A stretch of DNA of 64,000 bases from NCBI RefSeq assembly GCF_000204645.1, contig NC_015422.1, positions 4,665,001 through 4,729,000 of the forward strand, written 5' to 3'. The stretch is from Alicycliphilus denitrificans K601. Lineage in GTDB: Bacteria; Pseudomonadota; Gammaproteobacteria; Burkholderiales; Burkholderiaceae_C. Below the pieces are notes generated by a model. That model saw only the letters and a program-made list of their open reading frames with translations, was not told where the DNA came from and made no database searches. Positions within the stretch are counted from its first letter, which is position 1; each line of letters begins with the position of its first letter. The position numbers and the translations under genes were made by a program. Shown here piece by piece: positions 45,595 through 56,804 of this stretch.

Positions 45595-45660
45595 TGCTGG
45601 CAGCCGTCGGCGTCCACCTCCAGCAGCGCGGCGGTGACCTCGGGTGCGCACAGCAGTATG
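45595..45660 (-). pseudogene. GAF-domain scrap of a DosP-like protein
   Basis: Minus-strand reading APEVTAALLEVDADGC matches APEVTATLLEVDADGC in the GAF domain of the large GGDEF-EAL protein at 24-26.5 kb, preceded by a piece like AILLC. Nothing else of such a gene remains. Confidence 0.55.
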
Positions 45661-45678
45661 GCCGCGATAGGGGTTCCC

Positions 45679-45861
45679 ATGGACGCGCCGTTCACCACCG
45701 GAGGCGTCAGCATCTTCGGCGGCCCGCATGCGAGCGAGCGTGTGGCCCAGGCCGTGCACCTGCTGGAGCACCTAGCGCCCTACCTGCAGCGCGACGGCCG
45801 CGACCGGCTGCAACTGCCCGGGCGCGCGGCGGTGCTGGTGCTGGCCGAGGAGCTGCCGTGA
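45679..45861 (+). CDS. possible small protein, 60 residues
   Basis: ATG 45679 follows AGGGG by five bases, a reasonable binding site. The sequence MDAPFTTGGVSIFGGPHASE then runs into a likely amphipathic helix (VAQAVHLLEHLAPYLQRDG) and a Val/Leu-rich end. Unknown family. Convergent with mtnN. Overlap with the decayed region keeps confidence low. Confidence 0.35.
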   Translation: MDAPFTTGGVSIFGGPHASERVAQAVHLLEHLAPYLQRDGRDRLQLPGRAAVLVLAEELP

Positions 45862-45877
45862 ATAACCCTGGCCGCAA

Positions 45878-45936
45878 GGTCATGAGCCAAATCCACCTCC
45901 AGCGCTTTATACGAAAGCGCCAGTAGCTCTTATTTC
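45878..45936 (-). repeat. dispersed repeat, copy 11, at the end of mtnN
   Basis: Reverse complement: ATAAGAGCTACTGGCGCTTT, spacer, AAGCGCTGGAGGTGGATTTGG, then CTCATGA. The best full-length copy. The mtnN stop codon TAA lies within its first bases. Confidence 0.75.
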
Positions 45937-46697
45937 GAGAGCAATCGCAGGAATTCCCGGATGATGTGGTCGGCATAGCGGCTGGCCACGTGCCGCACGA
46001 AATGCGGGAAGTCCACGTGGGCGCCATCGTCGGCGCGATCCGAGATGGTGCGCACGGCCGCGAAGGGCAGGCCATAGTCGTGGCACACCTGGGCCACGGC
46101 CGCGCCCTCCATCTCCACGGCTAGCGCCTCATGGCCGGCCGCGGCCAGCGCTTGGCGCAGCGCGCCGGATTCGGCCGAGGTGGAGACGAAGCGGTCGCCG
46201 CTGACGATCAGCCCCTGGTGCACGCGCGACGCATGGCTGTGCCCGATCCCCGGATTTTGAGGATCAAAACCGCCCTTACCCCTTGTCAAATAATCATTTA
46301 CAGCTTCGAATAGCATAGCGGTCAACCCTGCATCGCAGGGCATGCGCGCCATGCCGTAGCCGGGCAGCTCCCAGCGCGGGAAGATGGGCGAGGCATCCAT
46401 GTCGTGCTGTAGGAAACCATGCGCCACGGCCACGTCGCCCACCTGCACGCCCGCGCCCAGGCCACCGGCCACGCCGGTGAACACGATGCGCTCCACGCCG
46501 AAGCGCTCGGCCAGCACCGTGGCCGTGGTCGCTGCCGCCACCTTGCCGATGCCCGACAGCGCCAGCACCACGGGCTGCCCCTGCAGGCCGCCGCGCCAGA
46601 AGGCGCGGCCGGCATGCATGACGCGCTCGGGCTGAGCCAGAGCGTGGACGAGGCTGCCCTGCTCTTCGGACAGGGCGCTGAGGATGGCGGTGGTCAT
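45930..46697 (-). CDS. mtnN: 5'-methylthioadenosine/S-adenosylhomocysteine nucleosidase
   Basis: 255 residues. Cleaves MTA and SAH (and 5'-deoxyadenosine) to adenine and the thioribose. MTTAILSALSEEQGSL, VFTGVAGGLGAGVQVGDVAV, SGDRFVST, VEMEGAAVAQVC and the catalytic Asp in TISDRADD are all present. It is longer than E. coli MtnN (232). The extra residues sit near 125-145 (NDYLTRGKGGFDPQNPG), encoded by an AT-rich patch matching the dispersed repeat. The stop codon also falls in a repeat copy. Confidence 0.92.
   Translation of the reverse strand: MTTAILSALSEEQGSLVHALAQPERVMHAGRAFWRGGLQGQPVVLALSGIGKVAAATTATVLAERFGVERIVFTGVAGGLGAGVQVGDVAVAHGFLQHDMDASPIFPRWELPGYGMARMPCDAGLTAMLFEAVNDYLTRGKGGFDPQNPGIGHSHASRVHQGLIVSGDRFVSTSAESGALRQALAAAGHEALAVEMEGAAVAQVCHDYGLPFAAVRTISDRADDGAHVDFPHFVRHVASRYADHIIREFLRLLSK
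46246..46318 (-). repeat. dispersed repeat, copy 12, inside mtnN
   Basis: GATTTTGAGGATCAAAACCG, CCCTTGTCAAATAATC, ACAGCTTCGAATAGCAT in reverse family order. It adds about 17 residues to the enzyme in frame. Confidence 0.6.
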
Positions 46698-46712
46698 GGC
46701 GGGGCGGACGTG

Positions 46713-46735
46713 AAAAAGCCGGGATTATCCCGGCT
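46713..46735 (-). terminator. intrinsic terminator after fadD
   Basis: On the minus strand: 8 bp stem AGCCGGGA / TCCCGGCT, 3-base loop, then TTTTTC. It stands between fadD and mtnN. Confidence 0.85.
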
Positions 46736-46756
46736 CTGCAGCGGTTGGCGGCTGCG

Positions 46757-48433
46757 CTACTTCTTGTCGCGCAGCTCGCGGCGCAAGATCTTGCCCACGG
46801 GGGTCTTGGGCAGCTCCGTGCGGAACTCGACCACCTTGGGCTGCTTGTAGCCCGTGAGATTGGCCTTGCAGAACTCGCGCACCTGCGCCTCGGTCAGCAC
46901 CGGATCCTTCTTCACGATGACGAGCTTGACAGCCTCGCCGGTCCTGTCGTCGGGCACGCCAACCACGGCGCACTCCAGCACGCCGGGCATCAGTGCCACC
47001 ACGTCCTCCACCTCGTTGGGGTAGACGTTGAAGCCGCTGACCAGCACCATGTCCTTCTTGCGGTCCACCACCTTGAAGTAGCCGCGCTCGTCCATAGTGC
47101 CGATGTCGCCGGTCTTGAAGTAGCCGTCCTCGGCCATGACCTTGGCGGTCTCGTCGGGCCGCTGCCAGTAGCCGGCCATGACCTGCGGGCCCTTGATGGC
47201 GATCTCGCCGGGCTGGCCGGTGGCCGAGATGTCATGCCCGTCGTCGTCGAGGATACGCATGTACGTGCTGGGAATGGGCACGCCGATGGTGCCCGAGAAC
47301 TCCTTGGCCGTGACCGGGTTGCAGCTGACCGAGGGGCTGGTTTCCGACAGGCCGTAGCCCTCGCAGATGGGGCAGCCGGTCTTCTCCAGCCACAGCTTGG
47401 CCACGGCCGCCTGCACGGCCATGCCGCCGCCCACCGAGACCTTCAGGTGGCTCCAGTCCACCGTGTTGAACTGGGGATGGTTGGCCAAGCCGTTGAACAG
47501 CGTGTTCACGGCCGGGAAGCTGTGGAAGCGGTGCCTGGACAGCTCCTTGAGCACGGCCGCCAGATCGCGCGGGTTGGGGATCAGGATGGTCTTTCCGCCC
47601 GTGCGCATGGAGAGCATCATGTTCACCGTGAAGGCGAAGATGTGGTAGAGCGGCAGCGCGCACACGGCCGTGGGCTGCTCGCCGGCCGGGATCTTGCTCG
47701 TGGCGGGCGCGTTCCAGGCCTCGGACTGCAGCACGTTGGCGATCACGTTGCGGTGCAGCAGCACCGCGCCCTTGCTGACGCCCGTGGTGCCGCCCGTGTA
47801 CTGCAGCAGCGCGATGTCGTCGGGGGCGAGCTCGGGCTGGCTGAACGCGGCCGACGCGCCCTTGGCCAGCGCGTCGTTGAAGCGCACCGCGCCCGGCAGC
47901 TGGTAGGGCGGCACCAGCTTCTTGACGTTGCGCACCACGTAGTTGACGAGCAGCCCCTTGAGCCCCAGCCGGTCGCCCATGGCGCACAGCACCACGTGCT
48001 TGACGGCCGTGTGGGCGATGCAGGCCTGCAGCGTGGCGGCGAAGTTCTCGATGATGACGATGGCCTTGGCGCCCGAGTCCTTGAGCTGGTGCTCCAGCTC
48101 GCGCGGCGTGTACAGCGGGTTCACGTTCACCACCACGAAACCCGCGCGCAGCACCGCCGCCACGGCGATGGGGTACTGCGGCACGTTGGGCATCATCAGG
48201 GCCACGCGGTCGCCGCGCGCCAGGCCCAGGCTCTGCAGGTAAGCGGCGAGGCGGCGGCTCAGGGCATCGGTCTCGCCAAAGCTGATGTCCTTGCCCATGA
48301 AGCTGTAGGCGGTGCGGTCCGCATAGTCGCGAAAGGCCTGCTCCATCAGCTGCACCAGCGACTGGTACTGCGTCGGGTCGATATCGGCAGGCACGCCCTG
48401 CGGATAGGCCGCCAGCCATGGTCGGTCGGTCAT
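46757..48433 (-). CDS. fadD: Long-chain fatty acid--CoA ligase
   Basis: 558-residue AMP-forming acyl-CoA synthetase. Motifs: YTGGTTGVSKGA (P-loop), GYGLSETSP, YFKTGDIG, DRKKDMVLVSGFNVYPNEVE, and the C-terminal catalytic Lys in LPKTPVGKILRRELR. FadD activates imported fatty acids for beta-oxidation. The start MTDRPWLAAYPQG at 48433 is the family position; the frame extends 8 codons upstream without support. Ends at a clear terminator. Confidence 0.93.
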   Translation of the reverse strand: MTDRPWLAAYPQGVPADIDPTQYQSLVQLMEQAFRDYADRTAYSFMGKDISFGETDALSRRLAAYLQSLGLARGDRVALMMPNVPQYPIAVAAVLRAGFVVVNVNPLYTPRELEHQLKDSGAKAIVIIENFAATLQACIAHTAVKHVVLCAMGDRLGLKGLLVNYVVRNVKKLVPPYQLPGAVRFNDALAKGASAAFSQPELAPDDIALLQYTGGTTGVSKGAVLLHRNVIANVLQSEAWNAPATSKIPAGEQPTAVCALPLYHIFAFTVNMMLSMRTGGKTILIPNPRDLAAVLKELSRHRFHSFPAVNTLFNGLANHPQFNTVDWSHLKVSVGGGMAVQAAVAKLWLEKTGCPICEGYGLSETSPSVSCNPVTAKEFSGTIGVPIPSTYMRILDDDGHDISATGQPGEIAIKGPQVMAGYWQRPDETAKVMAEDGYFKTGDIGTMDERGYFKVVDRKKDMVLVSGFNVYPNEVEDVVALMPGVLECAVVGVPDDRTGEAVKLVIVKKDPVLTEAQVREFCKANLTGYKQPKVVEFRTELPKTPVGKILRRELRDKK

Positions 48434-48523
48434 CTCCAAGTCTCCTGATGAATTCATCGAATATGAAAAACCGTGCTGGAAAAATCCGCACGGTCGTACT
48501 TTTTATTGGCCGATTATGCCCCG

Positions 48524-49936
<1,413 letters not shown>

Positions 49937-49972
49937 GTTCGTCTTCCTTTTCTTATGGTTCTTATCTGGTTC

Positions 49973-51583
49973 TTATTTGCGGAACATGGCGAGCATGCGG
50001 CGCGTCACGGCAAAGCCGCCGAACATGTTGACGGCCGTGAGCACCAGCGCTGCAAAGGCCAGCCAAAGGATCAGCCCGTCGGGGCGCCCGCTCGCCCCTG
50101 CTTCGGGCGGCGCGATCTGCACCAGCGCGCCGATGGCGATGATGCTGGAGATGGCGTTGGTCACGCTCATCAAGGGCGTGTGCAGCGCGGGCGTGACGTT
50201 CCACACCACCATGTAGCCGATGAAGCAGGCGAGCACGAACACTGTGAAGTGTCCCAGGAAGGCCGCGGGCGCATAGGCGCCGATGAACCAGAACAGCACC
50301 GCCGCCACGGCGAAGATGACGGCCAGGGTGGTGGCCGGCAGCGGGCCGGTGCTGCCATGGCCATGGCCGCCCTTCTTCTGCTCCACGGGCGCGACGGCGG
50401 CAGGTTTGGGCGCCGGCGCGGGCGGCGCCTTCAGCGGCGGGGCGGGCCAGGTGACGGAGCCGTCCTTGATCACGGTGAGGCCGCGGATCGCGTCGTCCTC
50501 CATGTTGACCACGGCATGGCCGTCCTTGGCCTTGCACAGCTCTTCCACGAGGCGCAGCAGGTTCGTGGCGTACAGCGTGGACGACTGCTTGGCCAGGCGC
50601 GAGGCCAGGTCGGTGTAGCCGATGATGGTCACGCCGTGGCGCACCACGGCCTCGCCGGGCACCGTGAGCTCGCAGTTGCCGCCCTGCTCGGCGGCCATGT
50701 CCACGATCACGCTGCCGGGCTTCATGCTCTGCACCATCTCGGCGGTGATGAGCTTGGGGGCCGGCTTGCCGGGGATCAGCGCGGTGGTGATGATGATGTC
50801 CGCGTCCTTGGCCTGGGTGGCGTACATCTGGCGCTGCGCGGCCTGGAAGCCCTCGCTCATGACCTTGGCGTAGCCGCCGCCGCCCGAGCCTTCTTCCTCG
50901 TAGTCCACCTTGACGAACTCACCGCCCAGCGATTTCACCTGGTCGGCCACCTCGGCGCGCGTGTCGTTGGCGCGCACGATGGCGCCCAGGTTGGCCGCCG
51001 TGCCGATGGCCGCCAGGCCCGCCACGCCGGCGCCGGCGATGAATACCTTGGCCGGGGGCACCTTGCCCGCGGCCGTGATCTGGCCGTTGAAGTAGCGGCC
51101 GAAGGCGTTCGCCGCCTCGATCACGGCGCGGTAGCCGGACACGCCTGCCGTGGAGGTGAGCGCGTCCATCTTCTGCGCCCGGCTGAGCGTGCGCGGCAGG
51201 CAGTCGATGGCCAGCACGGTGGCCTTCTTCGCGGCGAGCTGCTGCATCAGGTCGGGGTTCTGTGCCGGCCAGACGAAGCCGATGAGCATGCCGCCCTCGC
51301 GCATCAGCGCCGCTTCCTCGCTGCTCGGCGGACGCACCTTGAGCACGATGTCCGACGCGGCCCACAGCGCGGCGGCATCGGGCAGCACCTCGGCGCCGGC
51401 GGCGCGGTAGGCCTCGTCGCTGAAGTTGGCGGCGTCGCCCGCGCCCGATTCGACGGCAACGGTGAAGCCGAGCTTGATGAGCTTTTCCACCACGTCGGGG
51501 ACGGTGGCCACGCGCTTCTCGCCCGGGAAGGTTTCCCTGGGCACGCCGATGCGCTGCACCGGCGGGGTTGGACTGGTCTGCAT
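49973..51583 (-). CDS. pntA: NAD(P) transhydrogenase subunit alpha (fused PntAA-PntAB)
   Basis: 536 residues. NAD(H)-binding domain I ([55 protein letters not shown]), an Ala/Pro-rich linker near residue 395, then membrane helices ([19 protein letters not shown] and two more) ending in [16 protein letters not shown]. Many betaproteobacteria split this into two genes. Here it is the single E. coli-like form, slightly longer because of the linker with GGHGHG. Operon with pntB. Confidence 0.96.
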   Translation of the reverse strand: MQTSPTPPVQRIGVPRETFPGEKRVATVPDVVEKLIKLGFTVAVESGAGDAANFSDEAYRAAGAEVLPDAAALWAASDIVLKVRPPSSEEAALMREGGMLIGFVWPAQNPDLMQQLAAKKATVLAIDCLPRTLSRAQKMDALTSTAGVSGYRAVIEAANAFGRYFNGQITAAGKVPPAKVFIAGAGVAGLAAIGTAANLGAIVRANDTRAEVADQVKSLGGEFVKVDYEEEGSGGGGYAKVMSEGFQAAQRQMYATQAKDADIIITTALIPGKPAPKLITAEMVQSMKPGSVIVDMAAEQGGNCELTVPGEAVVRHGVTIIGYTDLASRLAKQSSTLYATNLLRLVEELCKAKDGHAVVNMEDDAIRGLTVIKDGSVTWPAPPLKAPPAPAPKPAAVAPVEQKKGGHGHGSTGPLPATTLAVIFAVAAVLFWFIGAYAPAAFLGHFTVFVLACFIGYMVVWNVTPALHTPLMSVTNAISSIIAIGALVQIAPPEAGASGRPDGLILWLAFAALVLTAVNMFGGFAVTRRMLAMFRK

Positions 51584-51637
51584 GCTTGTTCTCCTCGAAG
51601 TTTGAAAATTGTTATGCCATGCCGATGCGGTGGAGCA

Positions 51638-52357
51638 TCAGGGTATGGGGATCGCGAACGGGAAGGGCGGAATCGCCAGGTAGCCGTCCATCATGCCCGT
51701 GCTCACGCGCACGGCCTGCGCCAGATCGCGACCCCATTGCAGCGCCGGCCAGCCTGCCGCCAGGAATTCATGGTTGTTGCGGGCCACGGGGGTCAACAGC
51801 CGCGGGTCCACCAGCACATCCACCTCCACCACGGCGCTGCCCGTAGCGGCATAGCGGTAGCTCAAGTATGAATATGGCTTGCCCATGACGATCTTGCGGC
51901 GATCGAGCCACCGCGCGAAATCCGGGTCGTTCTTTTCCAGCCATTGCGTGCCGTCGGCCCGGCGCTTGAAGCGCAGGCAGTCCACGCGCACCGTGCTGCC
52001 GCGGGTGGCGTCCTCCACCATCAGGCCCTCCTGCTGCGGGCAGCGGCCCGTCCAGTACACGGGGTCGCGGGGATGGTTGTCGCGGTTGGTATGCACGCGC
52101 AGCACCGCCAGCAGCTCCTGGCGCGCGCCACGCAGCGCCACGGCGCGGGCCTGCAGGGCCATGGTGCTTGCGGGCGCCGGCAGCACCTCGATGGCCTCGT
52201 CGGCCGCGCCCAGGTCTTCCCACACCCCCGGCGGCAGCGCCAGGCTCGCACGGCCCACCGGGTACTCAGTCTGCGTGGGAGACAGGGGTGCGCAAGCCGC
52301 CAGCACCACCAGGGCGCAGGGCAGCAGGCGCCGGATAATCGAACTCGTCAGCGTCAT
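51638..52357 (-). CDS. Uncharacterised lipoprotein, 239 residues
   Basis: Signal peptide with lipobox VLAAC (Cys22) and a mature domain of mixed strands: YPVGRASLALPPGVWEDLG, ARQELLAVLRVHTNRDN, PVYWTGRCPQQEGL, and a hydrophobic C-terminus rich in Pro/Phe/Ile. I do not recognise a named family; sequences like this are annotated as hypothetical. ATG 52357 is set by the signal peptide. It stands between pntA and fba, separated from fba by a terminator, so it may be transcribed alone. Confidence 0.7.
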   Translation of the reverse strand: MTLTSSIIRRLLPCALVVLAACAPLSPTQTEYPVGRASLALPPGVWEDLGAADEAIEVLPAPASTMALQARAVALRGARQELLAVLRVHTNRDNHPRDPVYWTGRCPQQEGLMVEDATRGSTVRVDCLRFKRRADGTQWLEKNDPDFARWLDRRKIVMGKPYSYLSYRYAATGSAVVEVDVLVDPRLLTPVARNNHEFLAAGWPALQWGRDLAQAVRVSTGMMDGYLAIPPFPFAIPIP

Positions 52358-52427
52358 GGAAGCAAAGGGTTGAGGCACGCGATGGGCATGGCCATGCTGA
52401 CCGCGAGCTTACATGATGCGCAAACCT

Positions 52428-52457
52428 CAAAAAAATCGGCAGCCACAGGCTGCCGAT
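52428..52457 (-). terminator. intrinsic terminator after fba
   Basis: Minus strand: perfect 10 bp stem ATCGGCAGCC / GGCTGCCGAT with a 3-base loop and a run of seven T. Confidence 0.92.
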
Positions 52458-52480
52458 CTTCGGAGGGAGGGAACGAGGCC

Positions 52481-53545
52481 TTAGTTGACGACCTGGCCCA
52501 GTGCGCCCGCGGCGTATTTCTGCGCCATCTGCTCCAAGGTATGGCCCTTGATCTTGGCGCCCTGGCCTTCGCAGCCGAACTCCAGGTAGCGCTGCTTGCA
52601 GATCGCCTTGGCGGCCTCGCGCGCCGGCTTCATCCACTCGCGCATGTCGAACTTGTCGGGGTTCTCGGCCTGGAACTTGCGCACAGCGCCGGTCATGGCC
52701 ATGCGGATGTCGGTGTCGATGTTGATCTTGCGCACGCCATGCTTGATGGCCTCCTGGATCTCCTTGACCGGCACGCCGTAGGTCTGCTTCATCTTGCCGC
52801 CGTACTGGTTGATGATGTCCAGCAGATCCTGCGGCACGGACGAGGAGCCGTGCATCACCAGGTGGGTGTTGGGGATGCGCGCGTGGATTTCCTTGACGCG
52901 CGAAATCGCCAGCACGTCGCCCGTGGGCGGGCGCGTGAACTTGTAGGCGCCGTGGCTGGTGCCGATGGCGATCGCCAGGGCGTCGAGCTGCGTGGTCTTG
53001 ACGAACTGCGCGGCCTCCTCGGGGTCGGTCAGCATCTGGGCGTGGCTGAGCTTGCCGGCCGCGCCGATGCCGTCTTCCTCGCCGGCCTCGCCGGTCTCCA
53101 GGCTGCCCAGGCAGCCGAGCTCGCCCTCGACGGTGGCGCCGACCTTGTGGGCCATCTCGACCACCTGCCGCGTCACGCGCACGTTGTAGTCGAAGTCGGC
53201 CGGCGTCTTGCCGTCCTCCTTGAGGCTGCCGTCCATCATCACCGAGCCGAAGCCGAGCTTGAGCGCACCCTCGCACACGGCGGGCGAGGTGCCGTGGTCC
53301 TGGTGCATGACCAGCGGGATGTGCGAATAGGCCTCGGCCGCCGCCAGGATCAGGTACTTGATGAAGCTCTCGCCCGCGTACTTGCGCGCACCGGCGCTAG
53401 CCTGGAGGATGACGGGTGCGCCCACCTCGTCGGCCGCGGCCATCACGGCCTGCACCTGCTCCAGATTGTTGACGTTGAAGGCGGGAATGCCATAGCCGCT
53501 GTCGGCGGCATGGTCGAGCAGTTCGCGCATCGAGACGAGAGGCAT
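52481..53545 (-). CDS. fba: Class II fructose-bisphosphate aldolase
   Basis: 354-residue zinc aldolase of glycolysis/gluconeogenesis (Calvin-type, CbbA-like). [20 protein letters not shown], the zinc ligands in [51 protein letters not shown] and [11 protein letters not shown]. The start at 53545 is the family one, although the frame stays open far upstream. It follows pyk on the same strand with 137 bp between. Confidence 0.95.
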   Translation of the reverse strand: MPLVSMRELLDHAADSGYGIPAFNVNNLEQVQAVMAAADEVGAPVILQASAGARKYAGESFIKYLILAAAEAYSHIPLVMHQDHGTSPAVCEGALKLGFGSVMMDGSLKEDGKTPADFDYNVRVTRQVVEMAHKVGATVEGELGCLGSLETGEAGEEDGIGAAGKLSHAQMLTDPEEAAQFVKTTQLDALAIAIGTSHGAYKFTRPPTGDVLAISRVKEIHARIPNTHLVMHGSSSVPQDLLDIINQYGGKMKQTYGVPVKEIQEAIKHGVRKINIDTDIRMAMTGAVRKFQAENPDKFDMREWMKPAREAAKAICKQRYLEFGCEGQGAKIKGHTLEQMAQKYAAGALGQVVN

Positions 53546-53682
53546 GGCGATGGATCCGTTCGAAGGTTGAGGAGAAAGCGGCGGTAACCGCCTGGTAACC
53601 GCCGATTCTACCCACCCGCCACTGCCAGCCCGCGCGATCGCCCCATGCCCGGCCGACCGGCGCGGGTGGGGCGGCGCCGCGC

Positions 53683-55125
53683 TCACCGCGCCCGGCAGAT
53701 CTTGAGCATGTTCGTGCCGCCCGGCGCGCCCATGGGCTCGCCGCAGGTAATCACGTACAGGTCGCCCTGCTGCACGATGTTGCGCATCTTCAGGTGGTTC
53801 TCGGCCTGCTCCAGGGCCGTGTCGCGGTCGGCGCTGGTGTCCATGAGCAGGGGGCGCACATTGCGGAACATGGCCATGCGCCGCTGCGTGGCCACCTTGG
53901 GCGTCAGCGCGTAGATCGGGATGTGGATGCGGTGGCGGCTCATCCACAGGGCCGTGGAGCCGCTGTCGGTCATGGCCACGATGGCCTTGGCGCCCAGGTG
54001 GTGGGCGGTGAACAGCGCGCCCATGGCCACGGACTGGTCGACGCGGCCCGCCGTCTGGCCGTCGAAGTCGGCGTCGCGGTCGGGGTCCTCTGCGGCCTCG
54101 GCGGCGGCGCAGATCTTGGCCATCTCCTGCACCGTCTCCAGCGGATACTTGCCGGCGGCCGTCTCGGCGCTGAGCATCACGGCGTCGGTGCCGTCGAGCA
54201 CGGCGTTGGCCACGTCGCTGACCTCGGCGCGCGTGGGCACGGGGTTGGAGATCATGCTCTCCATCATCTGGGTGGCGGTGATCACGACCTTGTCCATGTC
54301 GCGCGCCATGCGGATCATCTTCTTCTGCAGCGCCGGCACGGCGGCGTTGCCCACCTCCACGGCCAGATCGCCGCGCGCGACCATGATGCCGTCGGATACG
54401 TGCAGGATCTCTTCGAGGCGCGGAATGGCCTCGGCGCGCTCTATCTTCGCGATCAGCCCGGGCTTGTGGCGGAACTCGGCGGCCGCCACGTTGCACAGCT
54501 GGCGCGCCATCTCCATGTCGGTGGCGTTCTTGGGAAAGCTCACGGCCACGTAGTCGGCCTGGAAGCTCATCGCCGTCTTGATGTCCTCCATGTCCTTGGC
54601 CGTGAGGGCCGGCGCCGTCAGGCCCCCGCCCTGCTTGTTGATGCCCTTGTTGTTGGACAGCTCGCCGCCTATCCTCACCGTGGTGTGCACGGCCTCGCCG
54701 CGCACCGCATCGACCTGCAGCACGATCAGGCCGTCGTTGAGCAGCAGCACGTCGCCCGCCCTCACGTCGCGCGGCAGCTCCTTGTAGTCCAGCCCCACGC
54801 CCTGCAGGTCGCCGGGCTCGGTGCGCGAGGCGTCGAGGACGAACGGCTGCCCCACCTCCAGGTGCACGCGCCCCTCGGCGAACTTGCCCACGCGGATCTT
54901 GGGGCCCTGCAGGTCGGCCATGATGGCCACCTCGCGCCCGGCGCGCTGGGCGGCCTCGCGCACCTTGGCGGCGCGCTCCACGTGGTCGCGCGCCTTGCCG
55001 TGGCTGAAGTTCAAGCGCACCACGTTCACGCCCGCCGCGATCATCTGCTCCAGCAGCAGCGGGTCGCTGGAGGCGGGGCCCAGGGTGGCGACGATTTTGG
55101 TGGCGCGGCGGCTTCGCATGAACAT
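53683..55125 (-). CDS. pyk: Pyruvate kinase
   Basis: 480 residues. [24 protein letters not shown], the metal/substrate block [17 protein letters not shown], the signature [30 protein letters not shown] with the active-site Thr region, and a C-terminal allosteric domain. Start placed at [10 protein letters not shown] (55125); a Met two residues later is equally possible, both behind a GAGAGAG. It shares the glycolytic neighbourhood with fba. Confidence 0.96.
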   Translation of the reverse strand: MFMRSRRATKIVATLGPASSDPLLLEQMIAAGVNVVRLNFSHGKARDHVERAAKVREAAQRAGREVAIMADLQGPKIRVGKFAEGRVHLEVGQPFVLDASRTEPGDLQGVGLDYKELPRDVRAGDVLLLNDGLIVLQVDAVRGEAVHTTVRIGGELSNNKGINKQGGGLTAPALTAKDMEDIKTAMSFQADYVAVSFPKNATDMEMARQLCNVAAAEFRHKPGLIAKIERAEAIPRLEEILHVSDGIMVARGDLAVEVGNAAVPALQKKMIRMARDMDKVVITATQMMESMISNPVPTRAEVSDVANAVLDGTDAVMLSAETAAGKYPLETVQEMAKICAAAEAAEDPDRDADFDGQTAGRVDQSVAMGALFTAHHLGAKAIVAMTDSGSTALWMSRHRIHIPIYALTPKVATQRRMAMFRNVRPLLMDTSADRDTALEQAENHLKMRNIVQQGDLYVITCGEPMGAPGGTNMLKICRAR

Positions 55126-55200
55126 GTCTCTCTCAGTGGATGTAATCGAGTTTCGATTTTTACACAAAACAGGTTACAAGACGGTTTCCAAATCACGCCG

Positions 55201-56583
55201 TCATGCCCGCATCAGCGCCTCGATCTCGTCGCCCTCCACCGGCACGCCGCGCGTCATGAGCTCGCAGCCGTCATCGGTGACGACGGCGTCGTCCTCGATG
55301 CGTATGCCTATGCCGTGGAACTGCCCGGGCACGCCCGGCGCGGGGCGCACGTAGATGCCAGGCTCCACGGTCAGTACCATGCCCGGGCGCAGGATGCGGC
55401 TGGGGCGGTCCTTGATCAGCTCGCCCGACAGCGGATCCTTGCGTTCGCTCACCCGGCCCACCTCGCCGGGCTCGACATAGCTGCCGCAGTCGTGAACGTC
55501 CATGCCCATCCAGTGGCCGGTGCGGTGCATGTAGAACTGGAAATAGGCGCGCTTGTCGATCACGTCCTGCACGCCGCCCACCTTGTCCTTGTCGAGCAGC
55601 CCGAGGTCCAGCATGCCCTGGGCCAGCACGGCCACGGCAGCATCGTGCGGGTCGTTGAAGCGCCTGCCGGGCCGTATCGCGGCGATAGCGGCTTTCTGGC
55701 TTTCCAGCACAAGGTCGTACAGGGCGCGCTGCGGGCCGGTGAAGCGCCCGTCTGCCGGGAAGGTACGCGTGATGTCCGATGCGTAGCCGTCGAGCTCGCA
55801 GCCGGCGTCGATCAGCACCAGCTCGCCCGCGCGCACGGGCGCGGTGTCGGCGCGGTAGTGCAGCACGCAGGCATTGGCGCCCGAGGCCACGATGGAGCTG
55901 TAGGCGGGATACTGCGAGCCCTCTTCGCGGAAGGCGTGCAGGAGCTCGGCGTCCAGGTGGTACTCGCGCACGTCCTCGCCCGCGCGCAGCATGCGGCTGC
56001 TCCTCTGCATGGCGCGCACGTGGGCGCGCGCGCTGATGGCGCCGGCGCGGCGCATGATGGCGAGTTCATGCGCATCCTTGATCAGGCGCATCTCGTCGAG
56101 CAGCTCGCACAGGTCGCCCTGCTGCGCCGGGCACAGCGCGCCGTAGCGCACGCGCGCGCGCACCTGGTCCATCCAGCCCTCCACGCGCGCCGCCAGACCC
56201 GCATGGGTGGCGAACGGGAACCAGACCTGGCTGCGGTTTTCCAGCAGGCGCGGCAGGCGCGCATCGAGCTCGGCCACGGAATGCGCGGCGTTCACGTCCA
56301 GGGCCGCCACGGCCGCCTCCGGGCCGAGGCGGTAGCCGTCCCAGATCTCGCGCTCCAGGTCCTTGGGCTGGCAGAACAGCGTGCTCTCGCCCTCGGCGCT
56401 CAGCACCAGCCAGGCATCCGGCTCGGTAAAGCCGGTGAGGTAGTAGAAGTAGCTGTCGTGGCGGTACAGGTACTCGCTGTCGCGGTTGCGGCCGTACTGC
56501 GGCGCGGTGGGCACGATGGCGATGCCGCCCGCGCCCAGCTGAGCCGCCAGGCGCGCACGGCGTTGGGTGTAGATGGAGGTCAT
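55201..56583 (-). CDS. pepP: Xaa-Pro aminopeptidase (AMPP)
   Basis: 460-residue M24B metallopeptidase releasing N-terminal residues before Pro. The N-terminal domain (RDSEYLYRHDSYFYYLTGFTEPDAWL) is typical of PepP. The dinuclear-metal catalytic domain has DAGCELDGYASDITRTFP, HRTGHWMGMDVHDCG and the Glu ligands in LTVEPGIYV and GIGIRIEDDAVV. Start MTSIYTQRRARL at 56583. A 160 bp inverted repeat lies upstream. Confidence 0.95.
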   Translation of the reverse strand: MTSIYTQRRARLAAQLGAGGIAIVPTAPQYGRNRDSEYLYRHDSYFYYLTGFTEPDAWLVLSAEGESTLFCQPKDLEREIWDGYRLGPEAAVAALDVNAAHSVAELDARLPRLLENRSQVWFPFATHAGLAARVEGWMDQVRARVRYGALCPAQQGDLCELLDEMRLIKDAHELAIMRRAGAISARAHVRAMQRSSRMLRAGEDVREYHLDAELLHAFREEGSQYPAYSSIVASGANACVLHYRADTAPVRAGELVLIDAGCELDGYASDITRTFPADGRFTGPQRALYDLVLESQKAAIAAIRPGRRFNDPHDAAVAVLAQGMLDLGLLDKDKVGGVQDVIDKRAYFQFYMHRTGHWMGMDVHDCGSYVEPGEVGRVSERKDPLSGELIKDRPSRILRPGMVLTVEPGIYVRPAPGVPGQFHGIGIRIEDDAVVTDDGCELMTRGVPVEGDEIEALMRA

Positions 56584-56644
56584 GCACTATCGTACTGTGC
56601 GCCGCCGCCGCGGCGCGCGCGCCTGCCCCCACCGCGGGCAGGCA

Positions 56645-56804
56645 GAGCCTGTTCATGGTCTTGTCATGGTGCCCGTTGCCCCGCAAAGGCAGTGGATGCA
56701 AGGCGCAAACCGCAGCCGGGCTGGTGGCCCGGCGAGGATTTGCAACGCCGCAGACGCTGCCTTTGCGGGGCAACGGGCACCATGACAAGACCATGAATAG
56801 GCTC
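56645..56804. repeat. 160 bp long inverted repeat (element C)
   Basis: 48-base arms at 56645-56692 and 56757-56804 with a single mismatch, including GCCCGTTGCCCCGCAAAGGC and its complement. The loop region carries TGCAAGGCGC and GCAACGCCGCAGAC, also present in element B, and an internal GCCGGGC...GCCCGGC hairpin. It ends exactly where the enoyl-CoA hydratase stop codon begins. Confidence 0.92.

Larger units (their letters stand above)
44876..45929. other. 1 kb gene-poor, decayed region
   Basis: Holds one dispersed repeat (about 44925-44990), two small reading frames that may be real (45170-45379 and 45679-45861), a scrap of a DosP-like GAF domain on the minus strand (about 45595-45660) and a second repeat at the end of mtnN. 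The lower coding density and scrambled frames suggest an old deletion or insertion scar. Confidence 0.55.

Noticed and set aside
53794..56796. 1000-codon open frame opposite pyk and pepP
   Set aside because: It spans two well-supported opposite-strand genes and has antisense composition.
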